Notes: generated by a model from the letters alone, not told the origin. Counted from the first letter of the stretch, positions 11,760 to 24,016 are shown. The stretch is 64,000 bases of DNA from Pterois miles (GCA_947000775.1 CAMQGK010000552.1:3832001-3896000), one strand, 5' to 3'. Translations and numbers: made by a program.

Positions 11760-12366
11760 CCACAACCCTGCAATATATTAGTCATTATCAGGCATTAGTT
11801 ATTATTTTTTTCCCAGCAACCCAAAAATGAAAGAATAGACATTCCCTCACAAACTAATGGCATTTTCTTTTTAAATTATAAGGGGCATGTAATGTTTTAT
11901 ACTTTTATACTTATATACTGTATATACTTATTTCCATATATTTTGCACATACAGTTCCCTATGGTCAGCTTCATCTGGGCCTATGAATGCATTTAACATA
12001 AATGTCAGGATATGGGTGCGCTACAGTTGGCTACATCAGCTAACTTGACCACAGAGATGAGAATGACAACTGGCTTGGCTGTATGTCACCGCCATTCACT
12101 AACATTTCCTGTCCATGACAGAGTTAGCGTGCAGCTTTAGTCGTTTCCTGTCAATGTGTGAAACCCAAAGTGATTCCAGACTGTTTGTTTACGGCACTTT
12201 ACTGCTGCTGTTTTGTACTTTCTCAGAACTACAGAACAGATTTGATGTCACATTACTCAGACTGCAACGGCATAGACTCAAATGAAGCAAATGTATTGGT
12301 TCTGGTATAAAATGATCAATTTCAAAATTGTGACACATAAGTGAATCAATTTTTTGCCTACCCCTA
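11760..12366 (-). mobile_element. Family D element, truncated copy
   Basis: Shares with 33,330-34,151, in the same orientation, the blocks TTTTTTTCCCAGCA, GGGCATGTAATGTTTTATA (GGACATGTAATGTTTTGTA there), TTTCCTGTCCATGACAGAG, GTGAAACCCAAA and AATGAAGCAAAT, ending at CTACCCCTA. The other end of the element is missing. No coding capacity. Confidence 0.7.
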
Positions 12367-13783
12367 ATATCTTGTAGAAGATAATTTAGTTCCAACAGCA
12401 AGCTCAAGTGGCTGAACTGTATCCAACCCATTTTAAAACAACCCTCTCTTTGTTTCATTTGGAAGTAGTAGGGGACAATATGATGTATTTTCAGTGTTGA
12501 GGTTCCTATTAAGCCAGACTATTGCTGCTTTATAAAAGTGGTTAACTCTCCAGAGTGGCTTCTCCTCTACTAGTCTACTTTGATCTCTCTGCTGTTTCAG
12601 GCTCTTAATTGCCCCTTAATTTGTGTGACCAGCAGACCCTGATGTTAGGGGGCCGATAAAGAGGCAAAGCTCAGTTGGGTAAAAACAGTGACCCACTTTG
12701 TGACATAGTATAGTGTGTATGCTCCATTGCTCCGCACAGTTCTTCAGCAACCCCCTAATGCCCACTAAGCCTGGGGGCCCCGTGGAAGAGTGTATAAGCA
12801 CAAACACCAGGGGCCGGGACCAAAGACCTTTAATTAGCAGTGTTGGGTCGGGCAAGTAACAGTTGAGGTAGTTCTCTGGAGCAGAAATCCTCCCTCTCTG
12901 GTGAGTTCTGCTTGGAGTACTCATAGGCCTGAAGTAGGACCAAACTTCCTGAGGTCAGCAAGCCAATAACAAACTTAATTCTTTATCTGGCACCACAAAG
13001 AAATGCAAATTTTCACAGTTTAGGGACTGGTACCAGGACTGTGTGGTGACTCGTAAGAGGGTCTGGCATGCTGTGGAAAAGGAAATGCCTTGTGCTAATC
13101 AATGCTGCCACTTGCTTTGCATATAAACAATGCATGCATTATTAGAGCACATCTGTTTGCAAACCGGTAATGCAGATGTCCAAAAGCAAAATGATGCATT
13201 AAATTTGAGTCATCATGTTTACAGTGAGTGGACCATGTTTATATGAAAATGAATTGACAGGAGCAGGGAGTTTATTGAATCATGTCCCTGCCATCCAGAC
13301 TTTTGTTGTACTGACGCAAGGAGGGAAGTGAGTTTATGACAGGGAGAGATGTGTAATGGTGGCCTGAATACCGTGACAGGTTATACATGACCCAAACCTC
13401 AACAGCTGACTGTCACAGTGTCCTTGAGCAAAGCAATTAATGCAGTTCCCTCAATGATTTCCCTCCATAAACAGTACACTGCTGCTGCAGCAGCAGCTGT
13501 CATTATGAAAGAGACAGCAGCTACAACAATTAATAATTCAAATGTGTGTGATTTTGTACATCATAATGGTACACAATACTGAACCTTGAAGAACACTAAA
13601 ACTGTTTGTCTATCAAACAGGATTATTTATTCATTTGTTTTTACTATGGTGAAATGATGACTTTCATATTCTGTCAGTTAAAAACTGTTGAGGGTTTAAG
13701 CTGAAAATGGATCTCATCTTGGCTTTAGCCAGCTGTGACTGCACACTAAAACTAGCCATGAAAAGAGTAGTAAAACTTTAAAC
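12367..13783. other. Non-coding stretch, no supported feature
   Basis: The sequence looks single-copy. A 14-base palindrome GCTGCTGCAGCAGC sits near 13,480. No splice-flanked coding frame was found. Confidence 0.5.
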
Positions 13784-13785
13784 TA

Positions 13786-15301
13786 CACTGCTCAAAAAAA
13801 TAAAGGGAATGCTAAAGTAAGATTTCAATGAATGAAATATTCCAGTTGAAAATCTTGATACATTACATAGTGGAATACGTTGAGAACAAAATAACATAAA
13901 AATGATCAATGTAAATCAAAATTATTATCACATGGAGGTCTGGATTTGGAATCATACTGAAAATAAAAGTGGAAAATCACATTATAGGCTGATCCAACTT
14001 GAGTGGAAATTCCTCAAGACAAGTCAAACTGAGGCTCAGTAGTGTCTGTGGCCTCCACGTGCCTTTATGACCTCCCTACACCGCCTGAGCATGCTCCTGA
14101 TGAGGCGGCGGATGTTCTCCTGAGGGATCTCCTCCTAGAACCGGATTAAAGCATCAGTCAATTCCTGGACAGTCTGTGGTGCAGCGTGGCGTTGGTGGAC
14201 TGACCGAGATATGATGTCCCACATGTGCTCGACTGGATTCAGTTCTGTGGAACAGGCAGGCCGGTCCATAGCATCAATGCCTTCGTCAAGCAGGAACTGC
14301 TGACACACTTCGGCCACATGAGGCCGAGCATTGTCATGCGTCACAAGGAACCCAGGACCCACTGCACCAGCATATGGTTTCACAGTGAGTCTGAGGATCT
14401 TATCATGGTACCTAATGACAGTCAGGCTACCTCTGGCTAACACATGGAGGGCTGTGTGGCCCTCCAAAGAAATGCCTCCCCACACCTGCCGCCAAACCAG
14501 TCATGCTGGAGGATGTTGCAGGCAGCAGAACGTTCTCCACGGCTTCTCCAGACTCTGTCACATCTGTCACATGTGCTCAGTGTGAACCTGCTCTCACAGA
14601 GTGTCAGTGCCAGTGTTGATGTTCTCTGGCAAATGCCAATCACCCTGCACGGTGTTGGGCTGTAAGCACAAGCCCCACTTGTGGACGTCGGGCCCTCATA
14701 CCACTCTCATGGAGTCTGTTTCTGACAGTTTGAGCAGAAACATGCATATTAGTGGCCTGCTGGAGGTCATTTTGCAGGGCTCTGGCAGTGCTCCTCCTGT
14801 TCCTTCTTGCACAAAAGAGGAGGTAGCGGTCCTGCTGCTGGGTTGTTGCCCTCCTACGGCCCCCTCCACATCTCCTGGTGTACTGGCCTGTCTCCTGGTG
14901 TACTGGTCTGTCTCCTGGTATCTCCTCCATGCTCTGGACACTGTGCCGACAAAGCAAACCTTCTTGCCACAGCTCGCATTGATGTACCATCCTGGATGAG
15001 CTGCACTACCTGAACAACTTCTGTGGGTTGTAGACACCATGCTACCTCTAGGGTGAGAGCAGGCAGAAAAGATGAGAACAGAGAAATGGTCTGTGGTCAC
15101 CACCTCCAGAACCACTCCTTTATAGGGGTTGTCTTGCTAACGCCTCATTTCCACCTGTTTATTTACATATCATTTACACAACAGCTGGTGAAACTGATTC
15201 ACTATCAGTGTTGCTTCCTAACTGGACAGGTTGATTTCACAGAAGTGTGACTGACTTGGAGTTACATTCTGTTGTTTAAGTGTTCCCTTTATTATTTAGT
15301 G
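13786..15301 (-). mobile_element. Tc1/mariner-type DNA transposon, inactive
   Basis: A 1.5 kb element with both ends still identifiable. The left end reads CACTGCTCAAAAAAATAAAG; the right end reads TTCCCTTTATTATTTAGTG, its complement with an internal deletion of several bases. TA dinucleotides flank both sides (13,784-13,785 and 15,302-15,303), the expected Tc1/mariner target duplication. The encoded transposase (minus strand) is broken by frameshifts, a stop and two indels. I recognise the whole sequence as a family common in teleosts. It is immobile unless supplied with transposase, and the damaged right end would weaken even that. Confidence 0.9.
14036..15040 (-). pseudogene. Tc1/mariner transposase pseudogene (DD34E)
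   Basis: Fragments of a DDE transposase appear in shifting frames. The N-terminal part has the helix-turn-helix region (RAWRRYQET, then RRRATTQQQDRYL and ARALQNDLQQA). The C-terminal part reads GGISLEGHTALHVLARG, THDNARPHVAE and ELNPVEHMWD. From the Asp of DNARPH to the Glu of NPVEH there are 34 intervening residues, the DD34E spacing. The first catalytic Asp (normally in a TDESRF-like motif) is lost: the frame reads LCESRF, next to a deletion near 14,600. A 20-base tandem duplication at 14,871-14,910 and a premature stop near 14,135 add to the damage. The likely original start is at 15,040. Confidence 0.88.
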
Positions 15302-15303
15302 TA

Positions 15304-15511
15304 TAATCTTTGCCAACAAATTTGTTTTTTTTACTTTCAAACTTTATTAAATTCAAAATGACAACTTAACTAGTGAAACATTAGAGAAAAGTAGAGACAA
15401 TATTGCTAATGGATTTATTCACTAAATTACTTCTATTTTATTTGAATTTGAATGTAAATAAAAAAGATAATGCAAGATATGTTGAGGTATAATATACAGT
15501 ATAATATAATA
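15304..15511. other. AT-rich spacer, no feature
   Basis: AT-rich sequence between the Tc1/mariner element and the next element. Nothing assignable. Confidence 0.5.
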
Positions 15512-16045
15512 ACTCTGTGGTGCAGAACTGAGTCCCAAAACCCAAAAACATTTACATTGAATGAATTTTTAGTTGGATGCTTGAAATAAGGTCTGTGGTT
15601 AACACAAGCATATGATTTTAACATTGTGTTCTATGATATAAAATATGTCAGTAAATATCCCAGAATCTGGAAGTTTTTGCATGTCTTAAAAAAAGTGTTA
15701 ACAAATGGCTAAATAAGACTTAACGTCATCACGCTGACTCATCCGCCTTTACAGTCTCAACATGTACTCACAATCATATGACCGTGGTGTAGTTCGAATA
15801 TAACCTACAACATTAGCTTTTTACTTCTGCCGATTGCATTTATGCTTGAAAAAAGTGGTGTTGATTTGTGGAGATCATTTAACGGAGCGAAGCATGTAAC
15901 TATCAAAGTGTTTGCCACAGAGCTTATTTTCTGATCCAAAGTCCAGTGGAAAAATCCCACTGGCTTTTTGTTGAGGGAACTGGTGCAATTCTACAGTAAC
16001 TTCTGCACTGGTCTACAGAAATATGCCATCCCTGCACCACTCTAT
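15512..16045 (-). mobile_element. Family M short inverted-repeat element, copy 1
   Basis: Reverse-complementing this stretch gives the same order of blocks as 44,122-44,697: GGTGCAGGGATGGCAT, CCCTCAACAAAA(A/T)GCC, CAGAAAATAAGCTCTGTGGC, AACACC, and a GAGTCC-containing right end. The ends are imperfect inverted repeats (CTCTGTGGTGCAG on the left, CTGCACCACTCTAT on the right). It has no open frame, so it is a MITE-like element. Confidence 0.7.
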
Positions 16046-16896
16046 TTAACATGAATATCACAACCACAGTTGATTTTATTTCACCCCTATGTCAGGTATT
16101 TTTACACTCTTCTGTTTCAGTCAGAGTCAAGAATAGACCTCACATAGCACAGCTGTGAAAATTCACAAACCACCAGATATTTAACAATACACAGTAATCC
16201 AATAATTGTTTTCATGAGTCAACAAGACTGGGAGGTCAGTTATTACACTTATTACAACATGGCAGCTCATCCCCACTTTTTCTTATTCCTCACTTGTAAT
16301 TTTGCACTGAATACAATTGTAAACCAGCTCTTACACTTATTTTTCACCATATTTTCAATGGAGCCTGTTAATGCTCTGTCCACTGAAGCAAGGATAAAAC
16401 TGTGAAAGTGAAAACCATGTTCCAAGCTGCTGACAGTCACTGCTGAGAGATCATGCCATTAAAGTGGAAAATAATATGCCTTCTTGTTCAAAAAGTGAAA
16501 TAGAAACTGACAGGTAATGGGATATGGCAGAGAGGTACAGGATTGGAAACAATTCAACCTGATGTCGGAGAACTCAAGACTGTAGATGGTGCAAAATTCA
16601 CACTATTTTTCTCTTACTTTGAGGTTGAGGAGTAAGAGAAAAGATGTGAACTGCTGACATAAACTTGTTGGATGGTTCCCTAGTCGGGCATTTTTGAGGC
16701 TGACCTTGGATTGGACCCCAAGGCACAATCTCTGGGACTGGCTGAGAAGCAAAGACACACGACTGAGAAGAGTTCTGTGCTCAGAAGCCATATTATTTTT
16801 GACCTTGATATTTCGGACCATCCTGCCAGAGGGGTCATCACAGACAATGATGTAATCGGCGAAAAGCTGTTCGCTTGCCACATCGTCGTTTGGTTT
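16046..16896. other. Non-coding stretch, no supported feature
   Basis: Overlapping frames on both strands near 16,600-16,900 reach 92 residues but contain no recognisable domain. Confidence 0.5.
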
Positions 16897-17021
16897 TAAG
16901 GGAAAGGGAAAAAACCCTTATAAAATTTTTGGCTTAAAAAATTTTTAAAAAAAAACAAAAAAAAAAAAACCTTTTTTTTTTGGGGGGGGAAAGAAAACCC
17001 CGGGGGGGGGGAAAAAAAAAA
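16897..17021. other. Homopolymer-smeared sequence, probable artefact
   Basis: Over 125 bases almost every base is part of a homopolymer: runs of A, C, T and G of 4 to 13 in succession. It begins and ends abruptly against normal sequence. This pattern is typical of degraded base calls or faulty gap filling. Treat the sequence here as unreliable. Confidence 0.65.
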
Positions 17022-17603
17022 TACAATTGGTCAATTTGTTCACAAAGTATTTATTGACGTATTTGATACTCTTATCAACATGTGGGCAAAATAACACAAT
17101 GCAATGACAAAGTTTGTCATGAAACCCTCAGAGGTAAGCATTTAGCATAAAAATATGCTCAGATCATAACATGGCAAAGAGGCAAGCAACAGGCAACAAC
17201 AGCTGTCAGTGTGTCAGAGTACTGACTTGACTATAAATTGCCCCAAACTGCATGTGATTATCATAAAGGGCAGACTAATGGGTACCTGTAGAACCCATTT
17301 TCATTCACATAACTTGAGGTCTGAGGTCAGCGGACCCCTTTGAAACAGCCATGGCAGATTTTCTTTGCCAAAATTTTGCCCAAGTTTGGAGCGTTATGTA
17401 ACCACCTTTGCAACAAGCTAGTATGACATGGTTGGATTCCTTAAGATTTCCAGTTTCACGATACTAGTATCTTCATTCTAGCTTTAAAACTGAGTCCACT
17501 ACAACTTAAAAATTGCAAGGTGCCTTAATGCATTACAGAAATTAGTGGTGAAAAAAGGAATCTGCATTACTGCTTTATTATCACAATAAATCTGACAGCC
17601 CTA
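17022..17603 (+). mobile_element. Family P dispersed repeat, longest copy
   Basis: The most complete family P copy in the window. It contains TTGATACTCTTATCAACATG, GCATTTAGCATAAAAATATG, CAGCTGTCAGTGTGTCAGAG, CATGTGATTATCATAAAG, GACCCCTTTGAAACAGCCAT and CAACAAGCTAGTATGACATG, and ends at CTGACAGCCCTAG. The end is the complement of the AGGGCT(G/T)TCA terminus seen at 31,571. The left terminus is lost or hidden in the homopolymer-smeared segment. Non-coding. Confidence 0.8.
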
Positions 17604-20039
17604 GTAATAATAAAAACACATCTCTGCTCTATTTACAATTTTTCTGCATAATCTTAATGAAACTGGTCACATATTACAGTATGTGGGTTAGAAGCACAAC
17701 TCTAAGCGGTGGAAAAGGTGCTATGTGGGTTGTTGGGTCACTTATCATGAGGCGTAACTTGTCAGACTGAATATGAATGATCTCAATTCAATCAGCCTTA
17801 TAGACTGTTGTTGAGCAGGATACCTTCAGGCTTGTGACTGGCTAGACAATAACTTTATTATGGAGCAAAGAACTTTTGCAATGTCTCCTGAACATCGCCT
17901 CGGAGTCTTACTGACCCTTCAACATCACGCCCACTTCCACCATCATCTGCTTGCAAGCCTATAAATGCCACCAACCGCCACATCTTGTTTACCATCTCTC
18001 CTGTGAATGCGAGATGTCACAGCTGTTGTCTCCCTCTCTCTCAATAAATGCTGTTTTAATACGACATCATTAACTTTGATTGGGGTTATTGCTTATTATT
18101 CCCCAGCACTTGTGCGGGGGACTGTTTATTTTTATCTTGGCTATAATTTTGTGCGCCAAGCTAGGATCCTTTCCCTTCCCACACTCCATCAGCCATATCA
18201 GCCCAGCCACTTGGATCAGATACACCTCATACGTCTCAGTGCCAGGGTCCATTATCCTGACATAGAAATGCAGGTACTTAAATGTAACTCAGCTATATAA
18301 TGTACATAATATCTTCTCACAGAGCAGCAGAGTGGCACTATTGGTGTGGTGAAAAGGCGAGGGGACTCTCATATGGTTCTTGGTATGTGTCTAACCAAGG
18401 CAATTACATTCAATCTAACGCAGACTGTTTCCTCTTTACCGGTGCTTGTGAAAAGGCAGCAGTTCTCCCGCAAACCCATTCTGCTTTAATTAATGGGGGA
18501 CATTTGCAGCCCTTTGGCCACTTTGTTACCAGTGAGAGAATTAAAGATAAAGAGCAAGTAGGTGCACTGCAAAGGAGGATTAATTTTGCTGTTGTAAAAT
18601 AATGCACATTGAGCATAACTGTCCTTTCCCTAATGGAGACTTTATTAGATCACTTTATGGACAAATTGACAGCACACGTCGGGTCGTTCAAACCACTACC
18701 GCCACCACAAGTCCCGCCACATTCTCACGCTCATTGTCTGTGGAGCCATCACAAAAGAAAAAATGGCAATGCAACATAAACACATCAACATCAGCTGCTG
18801 GCGCTCCAGGCAGCGCTTGAATTAGAAGCAGAAAACCTCAATAGCATGCCTCATGTGAGTCATGATCAATGCCACAGAGAAATCCAATCAAACGCAGGAT
18901 TTTTGCTCAAAGTCAACGTAGGTCATAGAAAATAATGTCAATATTATTGTCATTTTTCCAGGGTGGAATGGTTTAGATATTGAATTTTTGTATTGAATTT
19001 CATATCCAGGAGGGAAGATCTGGCTTTTCTGGACCAGAATCAGTGCACGTCTTACTCCTCAGTCATTGTTGAACAGGAAGGACGACTTGAAAAGGAAAGG
19101 ACATTGGACTCATTATGAGTTCTAATGACTTTACACTGGAAACAATTGCCCTTAGTTTCTTTGGTGGCAGTTCCAGCTCGCCTTTTTTTAATATGCAGGA
19201 TACGAGAGATTATCCAGGGGTATGTTTTTAATAAGACATGAAAAGCAGAGGAGGAACATTCTGGTTCGTTTCTTGTTTCTTTTCTTGACTATTTTCTTTC
19301 AACAATTGCACTCTGCTGTAATACTTGCGATGAACTTCCTTTCTTCGTCTCACTTTTGCTTTTGTAGGACAAAAAAAGAAAGAAGACCCGTCATTAACCT
19401 AAAAACAACATATTTGACTAATTCATTGCCTGGATTGGTAAAATAAGAGACAGTTGGCTTCCAAAAACAACCTTGCTTGTATTTCAATGACATAAATGGT
19501 ACAAAGCAACGGTCTAGTTTAGTATTGTATCAGAACATCTGCTTTATTGACCATGGGAATGTACTTCGTTTTACTATCCAAACATCCACTTATGGCACTT
19601 GGAACGTTCGCGAATCATCTACAAATTTGCTCTGCTGTCTTTTGCTTAAAAATCTAACATGATGCAATATACATTTTCTCAAACCTTGTTCTATTGTTTC
19701 ATTTACATCAAATACAAAACAACTCAGAAGAGAAGGCAGACCACACAAACTAAATCCCCCTACCCAGTTCCTGTTCCAAACTGGGAAAGCACATCCAACG
19801 TAAACAGATAGGGCTGATAGTAATTGAATTGAGCTGAACTGACACAGACCGTGACAGGACGTGTTTCCTAGATGTGGCGCTGAGCCTGATGTTCCCTCTC
19901 CACTTCCACCGCCACATCTCTGGATCTGTTGGCAAACAGGGAAAGGAGTAGCAGGGGAGGTGAAGAGAGCGTGGGGGTAAGCACAGTAGGGAACTGTTGT
20001 ACTTTACTGACGGTAGTGTGTGGTATTACTGTTATATTA
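17604..20039. other. Mostly single-copy-looking non-coding DNA
   Basis: No gene is supported. The portion 18,470-18,670 is AT-rich with motifs such as TTAATTAATGG and GGATTAATTTTGC, of the type often seen in conserved non-coding elements, but conservation cannot be judged from one sequence. The frames at 18,007-18,820 carry no recognisable domain. Confidence 0.5.
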
Positions 20040-20044
20040 TCTAG

Positions 20045-20190
20045 ATGTTGGTGAAATGTGGTAAGGTGAGGGACACGGAGGAGGAAAGAAGGAAAAGGGG
20101 ATGGCGAGGAGAAAGGGAGAGATGTAGGGAAGGAAGCCAGTTGGAGAAAAGGGAAGGGGGAGGCAGAGACACCAAGGAGAAGAGAGCCAA
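20045..20190. repeat. Polypurine-rich tract
   Basis: About 145 bases dominated by A and G on the plus strand, with blocks such as GGAGGAAAGAAGGAAAAGGG. It is low complexity and explains the Arg/Glu-rich plus-strand frame and the Ser/Pro/Phe-rich minus-strand frames. Confidence 0.8.
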
Positions 20191-20429
20191 GCATGGTTCA
20201 CTTCAATACGTTTTTGTTTTTTTTTATGGAAACACTCAGCCATTGCAAAAAGCAGTGACATATGTTACCAAATTAAGTTAATCAGATTGAATAAAGTGAA
20301 TGCTAGCAATAGCTGAGTCAAAGCTAGCTGTGCTAAGTTTGGAAATAACTGAAAGGGTTAGTTTGTTTTGTTTTTTTGTTTTGTTTTGTTTTTGGGTTTT
20401 TTTCTTGAAGTGGGGTTGTATGTGTACTC

Positions 20430-20690
20430 CTGCATTCTGTGAGGTAAATTACTGCTTTTGTGAATGTAGTGTAAACAGTGATATCCATCTGAGAATAATA
20501 ATAATACTGTTGTGGGATTGTTACTTATGTCATTGGCTGTTTTGGGATTTATAATACTTTAGTATTACATACTTGTACATAAAAACAAAGCAAAAACAAA
20601 AAAACGAAGCATTCAACTACTGATTTGGAGGTTGACTACCATGGCAATGGTCGAAGCTTCAAAGCTTTGAAGCATTCAGGTCAGCCACAG
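20430..20690 (+). repeat. Family F dispersed repeat, copy 2
   Basis: Shares ATATCCATCTGAGA and ATACTGTTGTGGGATT, in order, with 9,120-9,190. Near its right side lies a perfect 18-base palindrome, GCTTCAAAGCTTTGAAGC, at 20,656-20,673. The ends are not clearly defined. No open frame. Confidence 0.55.
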
Positions 20691-21413
20691 TTTGTTTGTG
20701 TTACTATGTGACATTTGGACCTGAATTAAGGTGGCATCCACACAGCAGGACATTTCTTATGTGCAGGTACTCCTGTCTGCTTCTCCAAACAGGAAGCATG
20801 CTGACCACTATCTAAGTTGCTGTATGTGCTGATAATACACTATGAAGATGTACTACCATACATGTAGCAGCATCATCGTGCAGAAACCTATGTCGGGTTA
20901 CGTGTGAAAAAAGTTTTTAGAGGGGCTTGAGGAAATTACATTTTGATGTTAAAACGTATATATTTTGACTAACATTTGAATGTAAAAGAATGATATTAAA
21001 CCCTCAAGCAGAAATAATGGACCTGCCCTTTAAAATCACATCCTGATACATGCATTTTACATGCCACCCGTGTCAAATCTGAATTAGTCAGTGTTGCCAT
21101 GACAAATAAATGTTACATCATTTGCTTGAGAGCATTGTGGTAATTTTGGCAACAAGACTGTTTGCACAGAGCAGTACAGGAAGACACATTATAAAAATCG
21201 CAATTTTCAGAGAAATTAAGTTAAAGAAACAAAAGCGACTTCCTCGCTGTCAAGTCATATTGGTATCAGATGTGGCTCGACTCCTGGTGCATATCATCTG
21301 GAATGATGATGATATGTAAAAAAGAAATTTGATCATGAAGATCTGCAATGTGAATATATTCAGAGTATGAAAGACAAGGATGAATGGCCAAAGCAGAGTG
21401 CCAGAGCATGAGA
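20691..21413. other. Non-coding stretch, no supported feature
   Basis: No repeat or gene recognised. Confidence 0.5.
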
Positions 21414-21583
21414 AAGATGTGAGAAAATGAGAAATAGAGATGGATGGGTAGAAGGAGGGAGGGAATTAGTGAGAGTGAAAGGGAGAGAGGTGCAGAGGGA
21501 GAGTCAGTCAACGTTGGAGAGAGAGGAAGAGGAGAGAGGCAGAGAGAGGGAGACTTAGGGGGAAGGAGGGGGAAAATTGAGAG
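21414..21583. repeat. Polypurine-rich tract
   Basis: About 170 bases of GA-rich sequence on the plus strand (for example GAAGGAGGGAGGGAATTAG). It gives a low-complexity Arg/Glu/Gly-rich frame on one strand and a Ser/Leu-rich frame on the other. Neither is a gene. Confidence 0.8.
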
Positions 21584-23736
21584 GCTGCGTAGCACTTTCC
21601 TCTGCAAGCTGACAGGGCTTGACGCTCAACTAACAGGGCTGTTTTGACAGGTGTCAGATGGTCCATATTACTATTTCACCGCCGGGCCCTCGGGACCCCG
21701 CATCACGGGCCACAACAGGACCGGCCAAGCTGGAAAAAAAAATAAAGAAAAGTGGCATGGCAGGAGAGTAAAAAACGGTACACTTGACTTCCTCCCTCTG
21801 CAGCTCGCTGGCTCTGCACTCTCCCACAGCCGGGGCATCTGCTGCATGTTAGCTATGGCCTTACTGGAGTGTGTATGTGTATATGGATCCATAGTAAAGG
21901 TGTGTGGGAACATGTGGATGTGTCAGATAGGCAGGATGAGATGCATACCAATCATTTTCTCCAAGCTTTTTTGGAGATGATTTAAGACGAGGCAGTCAGA
22001 TGAAGAAAATCGAATCCATCTTCATCTAGTAACAATTTATCAGTGTTACATTCCTTTACCACCATGCACTAAGCAGATGGGAACAAAAAAAAAAAAAAAA
22101 AAAAGTCGCTACTGGAACCAGACTGCAACTGTATGCAGGGAGAACAAATCACATCAACCCTGCGAGGGGTTAAGTTGTGACACCGGAGGGTTTCTTTAAT
22201 GTGGTTAGAAACATCTCACCAGGCAATAAAAAATATCGATCTCATTCTCTTCACACCAGAATCCATTATCCGCGCATGAAGCGCCGGCCAAAAACTGTGA
22301 TAAGTGAGCGAAAGGTTGCCTGATTTGATTATCGCTTGTGACTTTGTGAGCCCAATGATTTACATCAAAGATCAAACAGCTTCAAGACAATATGGAGACT
22401 TTTTTATAATAATATTTCAATGCCAGGCAGCGTTTCTATTGTTGCTGCCCAGACAAATAGCAATATTTCAAAATCCCTTCAGCTTTTGAAAGTGCTTAAA
22501 ACCACTCGAGCCATCTGACAACTCCCAAATGCACGCGGACATAATTTGCAACGAGTTTGTAATTGTCCCTTGTTAAGTGTTACGGGGGGAATGCTGTGGC
22601 TGCGGCTTAGAGCAGAATTGTTGCAAGTACTTGGGGCATGTTTTATAGTTACCGCATGAAACAAGAGACTCCCCACTTGCCTGATGCTCTGGGACTCAGA
22701 GGGTGGATCTGATGCTGTGTTTCCTTGTTGAACAAAGGCCTGGCATGACCAAAGGAATGGTATGGTTTGGGATGTCAATTTAAGAATGAATGCATGAGGA
22801 AGGTCGTCTGCATGGGATTAACCATAAGAGATCTTACAAAGATCAAGAGAGGTTCTGTAATTGGTGCAGCAGTTCTTTTTGAAATATGCACAGACCAAAC
22901 CGCCTTGGTAATATTGTCATGTACTTTGTTATAGGCACTTAGTTGTCATTCAAAGGGCAAAAATAGTGTAAAACTGGAAAGAAAGGTGTTGATTTCTGCT
23001 TATTTTGATACATTTACCGTTAAAAGCTTTGGAAATCTGACTGCAGTGTAATATGATCTGCTTGGCCGCTTCATAAGTACTTTTAATGTACATTGCAATA
23101 TGCAATATGAGCTCAAATCTATTGAAAACATATTCTTCTCAGCAGTGATTTCAGATGGTTTCACATAATGTTCAGTATATGTCAGAGGACCAGGTTCAAC
23201 ATTTATGGCCAGATGGCCATGGTTAATGTCATTTGATTAATTTCAGTTATTTCGTGGCAGCCAAATACTCGCTGTAGGTGGCCACCAAGTTTTATCAGGT
23301 CTCTTTTCAGGATGAGCGTCTCAATGGGTTCACAGTGTCCATGTCCTAAGTGAATGCGACCTGACCGAGCAAAATCAGTTTGATTTCACTGTTTTCTACT
23401 GGACTATATATTTTTTTAGTGTGTGCACTAAAGGTCTGAGAGAGAACAAAGAACATAAGTTTTCAGTTTTGGTAAATAATACACACAACATATTTTCATT
23501 CTGTTAATGTCACAAGGAAGGCTGTCTTAACTTGCATGAAATTGTCTTTTCTTTATAGTTTTTACATATGTTTACATTTGGGCCACCATATGTAAGAGTT
23601 TCGTGGCCCATTCAGAATCATCGGCCAAACATCAAATATTTTGATTTGATTCAACATTATAGCAAAACAAAATAGAATGCCATAGCCACAGATAGGGCTG
23701 CAGACGATTTTTGTTCGCCTTTAAAGGATGGTAACT
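21584..23736. other. Mostly single-copy-looking non-coding DNA
   Basis: A 109-residue frame at 21,651-21,980 follows an AG dinucleotide but has no recognisable family and no consistent exon structure. A poly-A run of about 20 lies at 22,085-22,104. Nothing else is assignable. Confidence 0.5.
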
Positions 23737-23757
23737 TATCTATCTATCTATCTATCT
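23737..23757. repeat. (TATC)n microsatellite
   Basis: About five tandem copies of TATC. Confidence 0.9.
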
Positions 23758-24016
23758 ACCGAGCTATCTATATATGTGTGTGTGTCTGTGTATTTGTTGC
23801 CATGCCTTTGCCAAATTTCAGAGTAAACATAACTTTACTCTGATCTCTGAACCTACTGATATGCACATATTTTGTGTGCATATGTCAAATCCCATAAATA
23901 TGCAATGATAAAGTAATCTGGTAAATCTGTAAAGCACTTTACTTGATTGAGTTACAAAAGTCCTTCAACCTGCATGATGTCATATTGACTGTCCTAATGT
24001 ACTTTTTTTGTCTCTT

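Noticed and set aside
13480..13499. CTG/CAG repeat palindrome
   Set aside because: It is only about two to three units long and is expected by chance.
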